Assembly: GCA_032209605.1 (NCBI GenBank)
Contig: JASFXZ010000014.1
Location: 15,147,231-15,211,230 of the forward strand
From: Mactromeris polynyma
Taxonomy: Eukaryota; Mollusca; Bivalvia; Venerida; Mactridae
Direction: 5' to 3'
DNA length: 64,000 bases
The notes under the pieces are model-generated. The model was not told the DNA's origin, searched no databases, and worked only from the letters and a program-made list of their open reading frames with translations. The position numbers and the translations under genes are program-made. Shown here piece by piece: positions 41,501 through 50,616 of this stretch. How positions within the stretch are numbered: the first letter of the stretch is position 1; every line of letters starts with the position of its first letter.

Positions 41501-44500
41501 GTGGTCTTTAAGTGAGGTTTTACTGTAGTAAGATTGGCTAGATAGTTCAGATGAGATGCCATCTAAAGAGAAAGATAACACATTGACAACCTGATTATCA
41601 TACTCTGATACATCCAGGGCTCTAGAAAAAAATTTCAAAGACACTTGTCCCAGACTTATGGAAATGTAAAATTTGACTTGTCCGACATAGGAAGCTAGTT
41701 GTCCGAGAATATTGGTCAATTTAGTAACAAATAAACATGCACAATGATAGCTCCACAATCTAAAATTAATAATCACATGTATGTGTTTGTGGGATTCTAA
41801 GGTTTGACTTGCAACTGAACAATTGCTGATGTTGGTTAGCTAAAAAAACAGACTTGTCCGTGACTAACTTCAACTCAACTGTTGGTAGCCTGATTCAGCA
41901 TTAGACTAGTCCGGGACATCAGGCGAGTGGAATTCTAGAGCCCTGACACCATTTAATACCAGTTGTCATACCTCAAATTTTGTCGTATCTGTATCCAGTT
42001 TCAGTTGATTCTTGAAGCTGTATGGTGGCTCACACCCTTCACAAGGGGAGAGTAATCTGTTCATGTGAAAAGAATTTGTATGAAGAAGTGCAAAGAAATA
42101 CAAGCTAAACAAAGGCAGCCCGGTTTATTTCATCAATTGATATGTCCTAAAGTGATTTAAATCAGGAAGTAAACCAAGTTTTATTTAGACAATAAAATTA
42201 ATAAAAATTACTCTGATTGATCTCTTACAATATTCATCAACAAGAATTTGAACAATTGACAAGAATATTTCTGACCAAGGTACCACACAATCATGATTAT
42301 TTTGGTCAAATATAATAATTTCCAATTTGAGTATATTTAAGTTATGCTTAACATTGAAATAAACATCTTAATATCATACATTTTGAATAAATACCGCCAT
42401 ATTTCTAAAAAAATAAATTTTATGCCTAATTTTAATTGCTTGGCCTTAAAACTTGAACATAAATCAGCATCTAACACAGCGAGCTTGAAATAGATTTATA
42501 GTGACAGCCATATACATGAAAATACAGTACAGTCCGGAAACCTCAAACTTACTTTGAAGGCACTGTAGAAACATATGGCATGACAACTTTGTCGACAAAG
42601 GATCCAAAACCAAGACGGAAGTTCTTTGTAATGTTGACCATGCTGTCAGCTGAAACAACAAACATTTAAATCAGACCTAATCTTAAACTTTTCAGAGTTA
42701 GTCAGTAAAACCACAAGACAGAAATCATTCTTACTAATCCTAACTTTTCAGATCCTATTTTCTAAAACTTATTAAATCACAGTTATGTGTCTATGCAATT
42801 CATCTAAATCATGGATGTATTTTTACTTTCTGAGCTAGATTTTTAAGATGATTCTCAACAGTTTAATCTCTTTCAACAGTCAAGGCTTGATGATAATCAA
42901 GAAGGGTAACTCTTACCAATTTTATTTCCTAAGGCGGCTAACTTCACCTTGTCGTCTGCCATGGAGTTTGACAAGTCCATAAGATAATAGAGATCTACAG
43001 GATAGTTTTCAGCCAGTCTGAAGGTCAAGTTGAACTTTTCGGGTTTGTCTGGAATGGTCCAAAGAATGCAGAATTTAAGGAACACATAATAATGACAAAG
43101 AAGCTTCATTCAAGGTCTGATATGGTTAACATTTGAAATGAACTATAAGCTCTTGAGTAACAAAGTATACACTAACAGTTACATACACTAGCTTATTAAT
43201 CTTCTGTTACTACCCTTTGGTATACCGAGTGCCCAGTAAGCATCATGTTCATGTCTGTGGTATGAGGCATCCAGGAATCAGACCTACAACCTCCTGCACT
43301 CAACCAGACTCTATCACAGAGCTAATGAGGCAATACTGGAAACAATAGTGTGGTCAACAGTAATTATAGATACATTAAATCTTAATAGGACAGAAAATTA
43401 TTCAGGATATATTCACTACCAAAAGATATTTAAAGAAACCAAGGCATAATGCATTAAAGGACAGTACATCAATCACTTACTTGGACGGATTTTTATGTTA
43501 ACAGCTTGCGGAGAAATCTGAATGGCGTCTCCCTTGCCCGAGCCATCTTGGACAGGATTATTCTGAAAATAAAAGTACAAATAAAACTACAACATTTATA
43601 CAAGAAATTCAGCAAAATTAATTAAAAGGGATAACTTTACCAAAATGCATTATACCCACAAACTTCAACTAAGCAGGGGTGTCAATAAGAGCTGGGAGCA
43701 GGTAAAATTACCCGCTAACTTAAATATCATCACCTGGCAACTTTTCTTGTATGAATGATCATAATTAAGGAGAGTATCCCACAGACTCCCACCTTCTTTT
43801 GTTGATTTTCCTGCTACTTCACAAATAAGTGACACCCCTTACCAAGACTGTTCAAATTCCTTGTAAAAACTCGCCAAATTTGTGTTTTACGAAATAATTA
43901 TACATGTCTTTCAGCTATATACAGCAAACATTTTCAGTCAAAGTGTTCCCAAGTTAGTAAAAATTATTTGCTGCCAAAAGAATGAGCTATTGTTCATACA
44001 ATAACAAATGGTGCTTTTATTTGTGTATTCAAGAACTGCCCAGAAAATATCATTTATAACTGGCTTCCAATTATTGGCATTCTGCCATTTTCTGTTCCAG
44101 CGCCAACTGACAGCCAGATGTGACTTTAAAGAAAAATGATCAATATATTTAATTAATCACCAACTCGTAATTTTCTATTCAGTACTTTATACAGATTAGT
44201 ATGCCAGCAAACTCGTAAATTGTTTACAAAAATGCAACACTAAAAGTAAACACATTAAATCAAATTATTTATTTATGATGCATTTCATAAAAATAGGCAA
44301 TGCCATCAACTGTTTTTATTGCAGTGTTTTTCCCAGTTTTAGGTTAACGGTGACAGGGCCCCTTAGAGTGGAAAAAAACATCCAGAGGGGTAAAAGGGGA
44401 AAACAATTTTATACCACTAAGTTTATAATTATCTCAGTTTCCAAACAAACGTATATTACCGATCTATCAGTATCATGTGATCTGGTCAATGTATCTTTTC

Positions 44501-47500
44501 TTTTTTCACAGAAAGTATCCACAATCAATGAGAGGGGAATTGGATGAAGAATATGGGGAAAATGTATACTTTTCGGAAAGGAGAACGGGGCCCTAATTCT
44601 GCTCCGAATATATATATATAAATATTCTCTTCTAATATTCTCTCAGTAAAAAGAATTACTTATTCCTAGCTTAAAAAGGAACTTATTCAGAGAGGTCATA
44701 CTGGTTTTCACAGGTACTTGAAGCAAAACATTTTAATGTTCTATACAGACTATTTTTACTATAATAAGATGAAACTCAAACCCTATATCAGGAGCAAAAT
44801 CAGGTAGTAACCCAAAATTATTATAAGTTGTAAAAATTATTCCAAAACTAATAGCAACTTTATTGGCATATGAACATTTATTTATAGAAATAACGAGCAG
44901 AAAGAACAGTAAAATCTGCCAAATAATCTGTTGCCAAAATCAAACGAATGAAGGTATAGAGCATTCTGAATCAAATAAAAATTTGACATCTTCAGAAGAA
45001 TTATACTGAACATTTGTATCTACTGTAGAACAAATAGGAATTTACAGGCCACAAAAATTTACCCACATGTGGGGGGGGGCACCTGTTTAAAACTAACGCA
45101 ATATAAAATGTCCTGATATATTAAAAGAGCATTCAATTATTGTAATTTTCATTCAAAATTTAACAAACTTCAGGTTACAAGACAAAAAAAAATATTTTCA
45201 AAAAATTATCTAAAACCTTTCTACACCCTTTAACAAGATCAACCACACCTGACAACTTAATTCTACAAAAATGTATAAAAATGGAAATCAGCTGAAAATA
45301 TGAAGATATCCTTTTGTTAAAGTTATAAAATTGGTCAATATGATTAATACAAACATCTGCCAAAGTCAATGAGTTCTGTAACTGAACCCTTGACCCATCC
45401 ATAACAGAAGTTAAACCTGTCAGGAATTCAATAGGATATTTCACCAATAAACAAGCTTACACTGAAAGAAACCAAGACTTACATATGTACATGTAATTAT
45501 ATTCAGTGCAGTAAATTTATCAACAAAAACCAGGATTCCACAGATTCAACTCAAACTTAAGTGTTACCGCATAGACAACTTCTTTCCCATGAAAAACAGC
45601 TGAACTTTTACCTCTTGCCTTCACATATAGCGAGAAAAACAGTCAAAGATATTAATGTATTTTAATGACATTTTCTGGGTAGATTTAAAATTTCAGTATT
45701 TTGACTTACATAAAACAGCCAGTTGCAACAGATTTCCGCTTAAAACAAAATTTCACTAACCGTCTGATACTTCAGTACATTGTCGGGATTTGAAATATTT
45801 GCCGCCTTGCATCCCTCGGCTCTCAGATTTTCTAGTCGGTCACATGGGTCTCGTCCAGCCTTCGTGTAATCTTGATCCGCACACCAACCACACAACGGAG
45901 AAGTTGCTATACATTTTCCACATGATTTTACCCCAACACATGGATTGGTCACTTGTTCTGAAAAAATATAATCATAACAACTAAATATGTGAAGTAATAG
46001 AATAGGTTTACATAATCTAACATTAAACTTCAGTAATCATGGTACATACATGTATACATCACTGAATGTCAAAGTTTATACTTATTTATTTTACATCATG
46101 AGGACTATGTCCAAGGTTACAAACATAAACTCAAGCCAAAATTAGGGATTAAGGGGTTCATGGCCCAACCTCATTCATAGCGGGATTCGAACACATGATC
46201 TTCAGATCAGGAGTCAGCCACAGGTCCTCAACCCCTTGACAACTATGCCCCCCCCCCTTTATTTGGACGTTGACCCTTTATGAATAACCAGTATGATTTA
46301 TTTTCTTGAATTAAATTCCTTTGTCAAAAATATTTACACTTACATAAATGGCTACATACATTGTCACATCAGACTCCTATTGTAACACCAACAGGAATCA
46401 ATGTATGACTCACAACGCCAGTCATGAAAACCATTGTTTATAAGATTACTCATGATTCCAAGTACTTGGCACTTCTTAGTACATAGAAAATTTGCTAGCT
46501 ATAAACAACTGCAGAATTTACTTGAATCAATAACTGTTAACTTAAGCATTAACTTGATATACAGAGAGCAAATAGTGTAGATTATTATACCAAGTGTACA
46601 TATTTACCAGGTTATAATGTAAATATGAAATTTACTTCATACTGATATTTATTCATACGTCTGACACAGAACCCCTCCAGAGCTGCCCTTTATTGAACAA
46701 CAACTTTTCTTCAACAACAGCAACAATTTTTTCTTCAAGTAAGAATGTACAACCAATCTAACCTACACAGAGCAACAGCCTCTCAGAACAGTCAAATATG
46801 CATCTCGCAAAGGGTGCTCAGAGGTTCCATTAAGTGCTGAATCTTAAGGGTCATATTGATAATTTTTTATAGCCACATTACCTTTAATTTAGAAAATAAT
46901 TAACCCTTCAGAATCTCGAGGGTCAAAATGTTGCTTTTTTTAGAAATTCCAGGGGTCAAAGGGTCCACTCTAGGGTCTAATGGAACCCCTGGGTGTTGCC
47001 CTGGAGAGGTTCCACTATAATTAGGTAGGGGTGAATGGGAGAAGGGCGAGGTACAGTATGGGTACTTGCAGGGTTTACATCAAACAGAACCCTTCGAGTC
47101 TTAGTCAATGTTTTTTATTTGTTCAGCTGGGACATAATTCCAAACCAGGAAATCAGCTGAAACAAGGAAGATTATCACCTCAGTAAGGCCAGAGTGACTT
47201 CCCAATCCTTGTTTCAAATGTCGAGTCATATATGATATATGCAGCGATACTGCACCTATAAGTATCCATCAACAATTGCCAAAACTATGTAGGATTGAAA
47301 AGGTTAATATAAGGCCATGCCATTTTAAATTCATTACTAACATTGTTACAAGTAAATATCCATTCTTTTCTATAAAGGCGCAGCGAGATTTTTTTAATTT
47401 ATAAAACTGACCACTCCCGAATGTCTCTGGCATAAGGCTTTTGTGCAATTTCGTTACATAGATGATAGAATTAAACAAATGTCCTGGGGACAGGAAAATT

Positions 47501-49524
47501 AAGGCCAGGAGTGAATAACCAAACAGCTAATTTAACATGGCCTATAAACATAAAACAATCTTTCATATATATGATATTTGATATCAGGATAATTCTATGT
47601 AATACTACACCATTAAGGCATTTACGAGCTAGTAAGTAGCAGATCACTGACATAATTGTGAGTACCTAAAATGTCAAAACTATTTTCATTACTCTATAGA
47701 ATTCTGAAATACACAAAATATGTCCGCTTCATTCAGAATGAATATCTAACACTTCTGTCATTATCTAGAACAGGTATATGTGTACTTAAGCACTCCAGCA
47801 TCCAACTCACAGCACTAGACAACAGCACAGTACAGTTAGTGAGTTAGGACTCTCACTGAAGTCATGGTAGTCTCATAGAGGAAGAGAATTTCCTTTGTTT
47901 GTATGGATAATTTAATCTACTATAGATATATATTTACACTAACACAGGGGTGTTTACTGAGAATGACTGAAGTGATCAGCTGTTTGCTGCACAGGAAGGA
48001 TTTTATTAAGAAAATGTGAGCAAATGCTGGCAACCAATTACACCTTCAATTTGCCAAAAATTAATTATTTACAAGTCCGTCCCTTTTTAAGTTTATTCAA
48101 AGGGACAGGATGGAGTTATGCTAAAAACTGACATCAGGGACTCTGACAGGGTCAGACTGTTGCTACATGTGGGCTTGCAAGGTTATCGTTTCAAAAAATT
48201 TGGTTACATGAAAACTAAGCAGTAGGTGGGGTTAATACATAATATGTATATTATACAAATTACAATGAAATGAGTATGACCTTCTGATTTAACAGGAATG
48301 TTAGTTCATAATTATACTTGCTACTTGATATAATAAATAATGCATGATTTTTGTGATTAATTTGCACAGTAAAACTTAATTGCCACCTGTTTTTACTGAT
48401 ATTCATCATTCAAAATTTGCAGTGGTTTGCGAAGGCATATGAACAGTCATTTCCAATTATTTCTTATTGAGGCTATTGAAAGTCTAGCAAAAGCAGCGAA
48501 AGCTATATTCATTGCCCTCCAAAAGTTCCTGTACACTTCCCATTGCAGTTAATGTATTTTCATATTTGTGTCACATGCAATAAATTGAAAATGCTTTTTG
48601 ACACAGCAATAATTTTCTGTAGAAGTATTTATAAATTTGTACTGAAACAAATTATCTTATTTTCTGAGTCAGATCATTTCCACAAATGTTGGTTTCGGAT
48701 GCAGGCTGATTGATGCTGCTGCCGAGATGTGCAAATTGTTAATTCTTAACTATCCATCACAGAAGTGGGATGAATAATTTTACTTCATGGTCATACATGT
48801 CTTATTTGAAATTCTGAATAAATAAAAAGTAATGAAATTCAAAACATTCATGTGTAAAGAAACTTTTGGATGGCAGTGTAGGTAAGGTGTACATGAATTT
48901 TGGCGACTGGCCCCTAGTATGTGATATTAATATATACCCAGTAATTTGTTATTTATTGCCTTGTGAGAGATGTGTAGAATAAAAGGATATATCAGGTATT
49001 CAATTATCTTTACTCCACATGTGCCCTGTTACACCTGAATGATACTGTAATATTTGCATACATGATTAATCTATCTTGAAACCTAACACCCAAACCTAGT
49101 AATTCATCCATGCACAAAACTTTAATCCCTACCATGCCAACAGTCACCTGGATAAATGCTGAATAGGGTGTGAATTACATCAGCTGTGGTATACTTGTAT
49201 ACAGTAAACCTCACCCAATGACCACTTCAATAATAAGGCCTCCTCAAAATTAAGAACTTGATTATTAAAGTCCATTTTCACTGTAGTGCTTTTTATTCAA
49301 ACATCAATATTAAGACCACCTCAATAAAAAAGACCAGTTTTCAAGGGTCCCAAGGGTGGTCAAATTATTGAGGTTTTACTGTATACATGTATAGTACAGT
49401 ATCATATTCAGTCAAGATTCTTTGTATAGGCCTAGGATAAATAAACTAAATAATACTCACCATTGGCTTGGCAAAATACCATGGCAATAATATTTGCCAT
49501 TCCTAGTAAAATTAGCAGTTTCAT
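23504..49524 (-). CDS. integrin beta subunit (complete gene, all exons)
   Basis: Single-pass cell-surface receptor subunit that pairs with an integrin alpha chain to bind matrix or cell ligands and link them to actin. Twenty coding positions (two with alternative exons, 22 exons in all) join with consistent phases and GT/AG borders. They give 792 residues with tail 20a or 789 with 20b, the usual size for beta-1-like integrins. Order: signal peptide 1-20, PSI about 25-75, hybrid part 1, beta-I domain with [14 protein letters not shown] (D139, S141, S143, D146/D147) and [11 protein letters not shown] (E235), hybrid part 2, four cysteine-rich I-EGF modules about 450-626, beta-tail to about 712, membrane helix about 719-742, tail with [12 protein letters not shown] and NPxY-type motifs. 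No frameshift or stop was found. Orthology to a named vertebrate beta chain cannot be decided; the tail is most like beta-1. Confidence 0.97.
24976..25050 (-). CDS. integrin beta exon 20a (alternative tail, NPLY...NPAF)
   Basis: Acceptor AATGTTTATAG, phase 0. It encodes [18 protein letters not shown] and DKQEKY, then TAG. It fits directly after WDT of exon 19. The first NPxY motif is kept (talin/PTB type); the second is NPAF, lacking the tyrosine. It is encountered first in the transcript. Confidence 0.9.
   Translation of the reverse strand, partial: EGNPLYNPATTTFHNPAFDKQEKY
26060..26165 (-). repeat. tRNA-like SINE fragment
   Basis: On minus: GTGGTCATAGGATAGAGAGT ... CTGAAGGTCGCGAGTTTTAT, resembling a decayed tRNA A box and B box. 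In the intron after exon 19's neighbour. Confidence 0.4.
26222..26388 (-). CDS. integrin beta exon 19 (transmembrane and membrane-proximal tail)
   Basis: 167 nt, phase 1 in, phase 0 out. It encodes the helix around [20 protein letters not shown] (residues 721-740), then [20 protein letters not shown] and NAKWDT. The alpha-chain clasp sequence HDRREFxKFEKE appears as [12 protein letters not shown], with leucine and cysteine at usually conserved positions. It splices to either of two last exons. Confidence 0.97.
27370..27670. repeat. cluster of GGATGC / GCATCC half-sites
   Basis: In intron 18, at least ten GGATGCTGG or its complement occur in about 300 bp (27387, 27440, 27472, 27512, 27545, 27567, 27583, 27608, 27628, 27652), in alternating orientation, often as near-palindromes such as GGATGCTGGCATTCC. 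Spacing is irregular (about 20-40 bp). The flanks also repeat 'atatgct/agcatat'. Confidence 0.6.
28585..28644 (-). repeat. tRNA-like SINE head
   Basis: On minus: TGGTTAGCTCAGTTGTTAGT (A-box-like) followed by GGAGGTCATACATCTGAATC (B-box-like). Intronic. Confidence 0.5.
28958..29070. repeat. 45-bp tandem repeat, about 2.5 copies
   Basis: Unit starts TGGTATGGTGAAAGTGGGA at 28961, 29006 and 29051, also containing ATGATATGCCAACCAGCGAC. It lies within 25 bp of the donor of exon 18. Confidence 0.85.
29093..29209 (-). CDS. integrin beta exon 18 (beta-tail, juxtamembrane)
   Basis: 117 nt, phase 1 in and out. It encodes [20 protein letters not shown], then [13 protein letters not shown], with the conserved DCxYxFTY signature before the membrane. 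Confidence 0.96.
29698..29839 (-). CDS. integrin beta exon 17 (beta-tail domain)
   Basis: 142 nt, phase 0 in, phase 1 out. It encodes [20 protein letters not shown] and onward to [16 protein letters not shown]. The acceptor ends in AAG (CTGTTTAAG) rather than the usual CAG/TAG; the frame and homology support it. Confidence 0.93.
30385..30474 (-). CDS. integrin beta exon 16 (I-EGF 4)
   Basis: 90 nt, phase 0 in and out. It encodes [20 protein letters not shown], then [10 protein letters not shown]. Last I-EGF module before the beta-tail. Confidence 0.96.
31151..31257 (-). CDS. integrin beta exon 15 (I-EGF 3)
   Basis: 107 nt, phase 1 in, phase 0 out. It encodes [20 protein letters not shown], then [10 protein letters not shown]. 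Acceptor TTTTAATTCAG, donor GTG|GTATGT. Confidence 0.96.
31277..31454. mobile_element. MITE, CAGTG-AACCTCTC family (degraded)
   Basis: Starts TACAGTGCAAGC and ends with GCTCTGGAGAGGTTGCC, complementary to the start of the related element at 35902. Intron 14. Confidence 0.5.
31835..31998 (-). CDS. integrin beta exon 14 (I-EGF 2)
   Basis: 164 nt, phase 2 in, phase 1 out. It encodes [20 protein letters not shown], then [20 protein letters not shown], matching the second I-EGF module of beta-1-like chains. Confidence 0.96.
32118..32192 (+). repeat. tRNA-like SINE head
   Basis: GGAGGCATAGTGTTTGGAGT ... GAGGATTCTAATCCCTCCTC, tRNA-like with a B-box-like GGATTCTAATCCC and closing GAGGGATTAG stem. 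It lies about 110 bp before the second interspersed repeat. Confidence 0.45.
32303..32535 (+). repeat. interspersed repeat, 'gaccttgacctttgacc' family, copy 2
   Basis: Same architecture as 15461-15661: TTTGTAAAACATTATGCCCC, TGACCTTGACCTTTGACC, GGACCGACGGTCGGACCGAC, then GGGGGGCATA. About 35 bp longer in the middle. In intron 13. Confidence 0.8.
32654..32793 (-). CDS. integrin beta exon 13 (I-EGF 1)
   Basis: 140 nt, phase 0 in, phase 2 out. It encodes [30 protein letters not shown] and onward, the first I-EGF module with the CxCxxxxxGxxCxC pattern. Confidence 0.96.
33613..33820 (-). CDS. integrin beta exon 12 (hybrid domain to first I-EGF cysteines)
   Basis: 208 nt, phase 2 in, phase 0 out, residues 390-459. 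It contains [20 protein letters not shown] and, at the end, [15 protein letters not shown], where the cysteine-rich stalk begins. Acceptor ACATTGTAG, donor GTCAGT. Confidence 0.95.
34171..34247 (-). CDS. integrin beta exon 11 (hybrid domain return)
   Basis: 77 nt, phase 0 in, phase 2 out. It encodes [20 protein letters not shown] then KSSCK. Donor GTAAGT chosen over the G shifted by one because it keeps phase with exon 12. Confidence 0.94.
34312..34380 (+). repeat. tRNA-like SINE head
   Basis: TGGTTGACTCACTCGGTAGA (A-box-like) and AGATTCGAACCCCC (good B box). It is not a foldable canonical tRNA with a matching acceptor stem, so a SINE head is more likely than a tRNA gene. Confidence 0.5.
35038..35223 (-). 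CDS. integrin beta exon 10 (end of beta-I domain)
   Basis: 186 nt, phase 0 in and out, residues 303-364: [20 protein letters not shown] and onward through [14 protein letters not shown] to [13 protein letters not shown]. These are the last helices and strand of the beta-I domain. Confidence 0.97.
35745..35822 (-). CDS. integrin beta exon 9 (beta-I domain)
   Basis: 78 nt, phase 0 in and out. It encodes [20 protein letters not shown] and TEAENQ, matching the conserved LGGIVxPNDGxCHL segment directly after exon 8. Confidence 0.97.
35902..36075. mobile_element. MITE, CAGTGCAACCTCTC family
   Basis: 174 bp flanked by TA. Begins CAGTGCAACCTCTCCAGAGC and ends GGGATGTACTG. The interior has GAGGTTGTTGC. 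TA duplications and the CAGT terminus suggest a pogo-like origin; related pieces lie at 31277 and 46667. Confidence 0.65.
36076..37655. other. intron 8b-9 remainder
   Basis: AT-rich intron sequence; several 'aagggaga' motifs (36740-36950). No further mobile element ends or RNA genes recognised. Confidence 0.4.
37656..37739 (-). CDS. integrin beta exon 8b (alternative beta-I exon)
   Basis: 84 nt, phase 0 in and out: [20 protein letters not shown], then FHFAGDGK. It differs from 8a at residues 255-256 (DQ instead of GV) and 260 (M instead of L). Acceptor GGTTGCAG, donor AAG|GTATAG. 1942 bp of intron lies between the two copies. Both keep full coding sense, and most differences are at synonymous sites, which argues that both are used. 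Confidence 0.93.
37740..39681 (-). other. intron between alternative exons 8a and 8b
   Basis: 1942 bp, AT-rich, with no MITE ends or SINE heads recognised. It would carry any element enforcing mutually exclusive use, for example pyrimidine tracts, branch points or pairing sequences. I could not identify a specific docking/selector pair by eye. Confidence 0.5.
39682..39765 (-). CDS. integrin beta exon 8a (alternative beta-I exon)
   Basis: 84 nt, phase 0 in and out, 28 codons: [20 protein letters not shown], then FHFAGDGK. Acceptor AAAAATAG, donor AAG|GTTTGT. It is one member of a pair with exon 8b: 68 of 84 bases and 25 of 28 residues agree. Using both would duplicate a conserved strand-loop of the beta-I domain, so use of one or the other is expected. 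Confidence 0.93.
40128..40198 (-). repeat. tRNA-like SINE head
   Basis: On minus: CTGTTAGTTGGAGAACTGAG (A-box region) and GGTCTGGGTTCAATGCCCGT (B box GGTTCAATGCC). Directly abuts the 611-bp MITE. Confidence 0.5.
40208..40818. mobile_element. pogo-like MITE, CAGTTAAACTTCGATAA family (611 bp)
   Basis: Flanked by TA on both sides. Starts CAGTTAAACTTCGATAACTC and ends TTTATCGAAGTTTAACTG, a near-perfect terminal inverted repeat. The interior repeats TCGAG motifs. Intron 7. Confidence 0.85.
40936..41022 (-). CDS. integrin beta exon 7 (beta-I domain, PEGGFDA)
   Basis: 87 nt, phase 0 in and out. It encodes residues 220-248 with [21 protein letters not shown]235 is the MIDAS glutamate. It is followed by the duplicated exon 8 pair. 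Confidence 0.97.
41348..41525. mobile_element. pogo-like MITE, CAGTAAAACCTC family, copy 2
   Basis: 178 bp. Starts CAGTAAAACCTCAACAATAA and ends AGTGAGGTTTTACTG. It lies in opposite orientation to 49202-49381. Right flank TA; left flank TT, a mutated duplication. Confidence 0.8.
41615..41945. mobile_element. hAT-like MITE, CAGGGCTCTAGAA termini
   Basis: 331 bp with perfect 13-bp termini CAGGGCTCTAGAA ... TTCTAGAGCCCTG. The interior repeats GACTTGTCC. I do not see a clean 8-bp duplication (flanks GATACATC and ACACCATT). Only 26 bp from the donor of exon 6. Confidence 0.8.
41972..42056 (-). CDS. integrin beta exon 6 (specificity-determining loop)
   Basis: 85 nt, phase 2 in, phase 0 out. It encodes [20 protein letters not shown]. 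The disulphide loop that sets ligand choice in vertebrate beta chains has only two residues between its cysteines here (C196-E-G-C199); beta-1 and beta-3 have five to six. Confidence 0.95.
42553..42649 (-). CDS. integrin beta exon 5 (beta-I domain)
   Basis: 97 nt, phase 1 in, phase 2 out. It encodes [20 protein letters not shown] and VSTVPSK, a highly conserved beta-I segment before the specificity-determining loop. Confidence 0.97.
42917..43048 (-). CDS. integrin beta exon 4 (beta-I domain, MIDAS)
   Basis: 132 nt, phase 1 in and out. It encodes [20 protein letters not shown]139, S141 and S143 form the metal-ion-dependent adhesion site and D146/D147 the adjacent ADMIDAS. All metal ligands expected here are present. 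Confidence 0.97.
43266..43335 (-). repeat. tRNA-like SINE head
   Basis: On minus: CATTAGCTCTGTGATAGAGT (A-box-like) and GTAGGTCTGATTCCTGG (B-box-like). Intron 3. Confidence 0.45.
43481..43562 (-). CDS. integrin beta exon 3 (hybrid domain, N-terminal strand)
   Basis: 82 nt, phase 0 in, phase 1 out. It encodes residues 88-114, ending [12 protein letters not shown], the conserved strand between PSI and beta-I domains. It includes a low-complexity DGSGKGDA linker. Confidence 0.95.
43563..45760 (-). other. intron 2
   Basis: AT-rich. A possible decayed hAT end 'cagtgtttttcccagttttaggttaac' begins near 44322. No paired end was confirmed. A poly(G) run is at 45070-45079. Confidence 0.35.
45761..45957 (-). 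CDS. integrin beta exon 2 (PSI domain)
   Basis: 197 nt, phase 1 in, phase 0 out. It encodes residues 22-87, with the PSI cysteine pattern [20 protein letters not shown], then DPCDRLENL and EGC. Acceptor TTTTTTCAG, donor GTTAGT. Typical N-terminal PSI domain of integrin beta chains. Confidence 0.96.
46179..46250 (-). repeat. tRNA-like SINE head
   Basis: On minus: GGCATAGTTGTCAAGGGGTT (A-box region) and ATCATGTGTTCGAATCCCGC (good B box). Followed by a run of C/G at 46247-46257. Intron 1. Confidence 0.55.
46667..47018. mobile_element. MITE, CAGNG-AACCTCTCCAGAGC family with internal insertion
   Basis: Left part ACAGAACCCCTCCAGAGCTG, right part TTGCCCTGGAGAGGTTCCACTA. About twice as long as its relatives, with an extra 46840-46990 segment repeating 'gggtc'. 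Confidence 0.45.
47020..49200 (-). other. intron 1, AT-rich part
   Basis: No gene, RNA or paired repeat end recognised. Confidence 0.4.
49202..49381. mobile_element. pogo-like MITE, CAGTAAAACCTC family, copy 3
   Basis: 180 bp flanked by TA. Starts CAGTAAACCTCACCCAATGA and ends TTATTGAGGTTTTACTG. It sits 80 bp from the signal-peptide exon. Confidence 0.85.
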
Positions 49525-49530
49525 CTTGCT
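49461..49530 (-). CDS. integrin beta exon 1 (start, signal peptide)
   Basis: The ATG is at 49524-49522, preceded by TTTTTTTCAG and six untranslated bases (AGCAAG), so an upstream non-coding exon exists. It encodes [20 protein letters not shown], a clear signal peptide, then N. Donor CCAATG|GTGAGT; ends in phase 1. Confidence 0.93.
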
Positions 49531-49799
49531 CTGAAAAAAACAACAGGATGTTAATAGTTCAATCCCTAAACAAGTTTCTGCTGCAATGAATTTCTATGAA
49601 AGACAACGCACTCATGTTATAGCCACATTATGAAATAGGTGGGAAAAACTTAGATCTGGAAAAGACTACAAGGTTCATTTGTAACTCTCATGGGTAAAAT
49701 TCAGAATTACACCTTATACATAAACCATTGCTGTATACATGTATCAAGAGTCATTTTGATAATTTTTGCAGATTTTACCATTTTATAACCAGTACTTGT

Positions 49800-49920
49800 G
49801 CATAATTTTTAGGGATTTATTGTGAGGTTCCTAATTCAGTCAATCTATGGCAAGAATCAAACTTGCAACCTTCAGATCTGGAGTCAGGCACGCAACCTAA
49901 GACGGACTTCAAATTAGGAG
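49800..49920 (-). repeat. possible tRNA-like SINE remnant
   Basis: On minus: GACTCCAGATCTGAAGGTTG and CAAGTTTGATTCTTGCC, resembling the B-box half of the SINE at 46179. Confidence 0.35.
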
Positions 49921-50616
49921 ATATCCAGAACAGTAGAGTTACTACAAATTTAATACTCCATTTGAGTCGTTTTTCAAATTTGTAACATACCGGTACTTTC
50001 TAGTGTATGCACATACATGTAATATGATATAATATACATGAATATCCTGAATCAACGAAAAGCAGGAAACCACACTCCACAGTGACAAACACCCCAATCA
50101 TCTTGCATCTATTTAAATGACAGTGTAATACATACATGTACACCTACAGATATCAATTATATATACACAAACTTTGTTAGTTTTAGACCATTATAAAATA
50201 ATTTGTTTTTAATGACAGTTTGATAAACCATCCATCTCATCACATGGGTATATCTCCTTATTACATTCCCTTTACATTTTTCTGAATATATGTCCTTAAG
50301 TTATATGCAAAATTGCATTCATAGTTTCTACATACTAAACATGTATGATTAATACATATAACATTGACTTAAGGAGAGGACCACCAAAAGTATTTATGTG
50401 ACTTACAATTATACTTCAGTCCAATCCTAAACTGTATTTGTACAGACTTTATGCTGATGTTGTCAAATTATAACAAAACTTAAAGACATTAAAACCAAAT
50501 GGGAGAAGGGGGGATTTTTAAATTAATGTTGTTAAGCTTGTGGGGTCTTATTACAATTGGAGAAAATATTATGGTACTGACGTGCAATGAAAGATGTGAG
50601 GTGGATGTAGAGTAGA

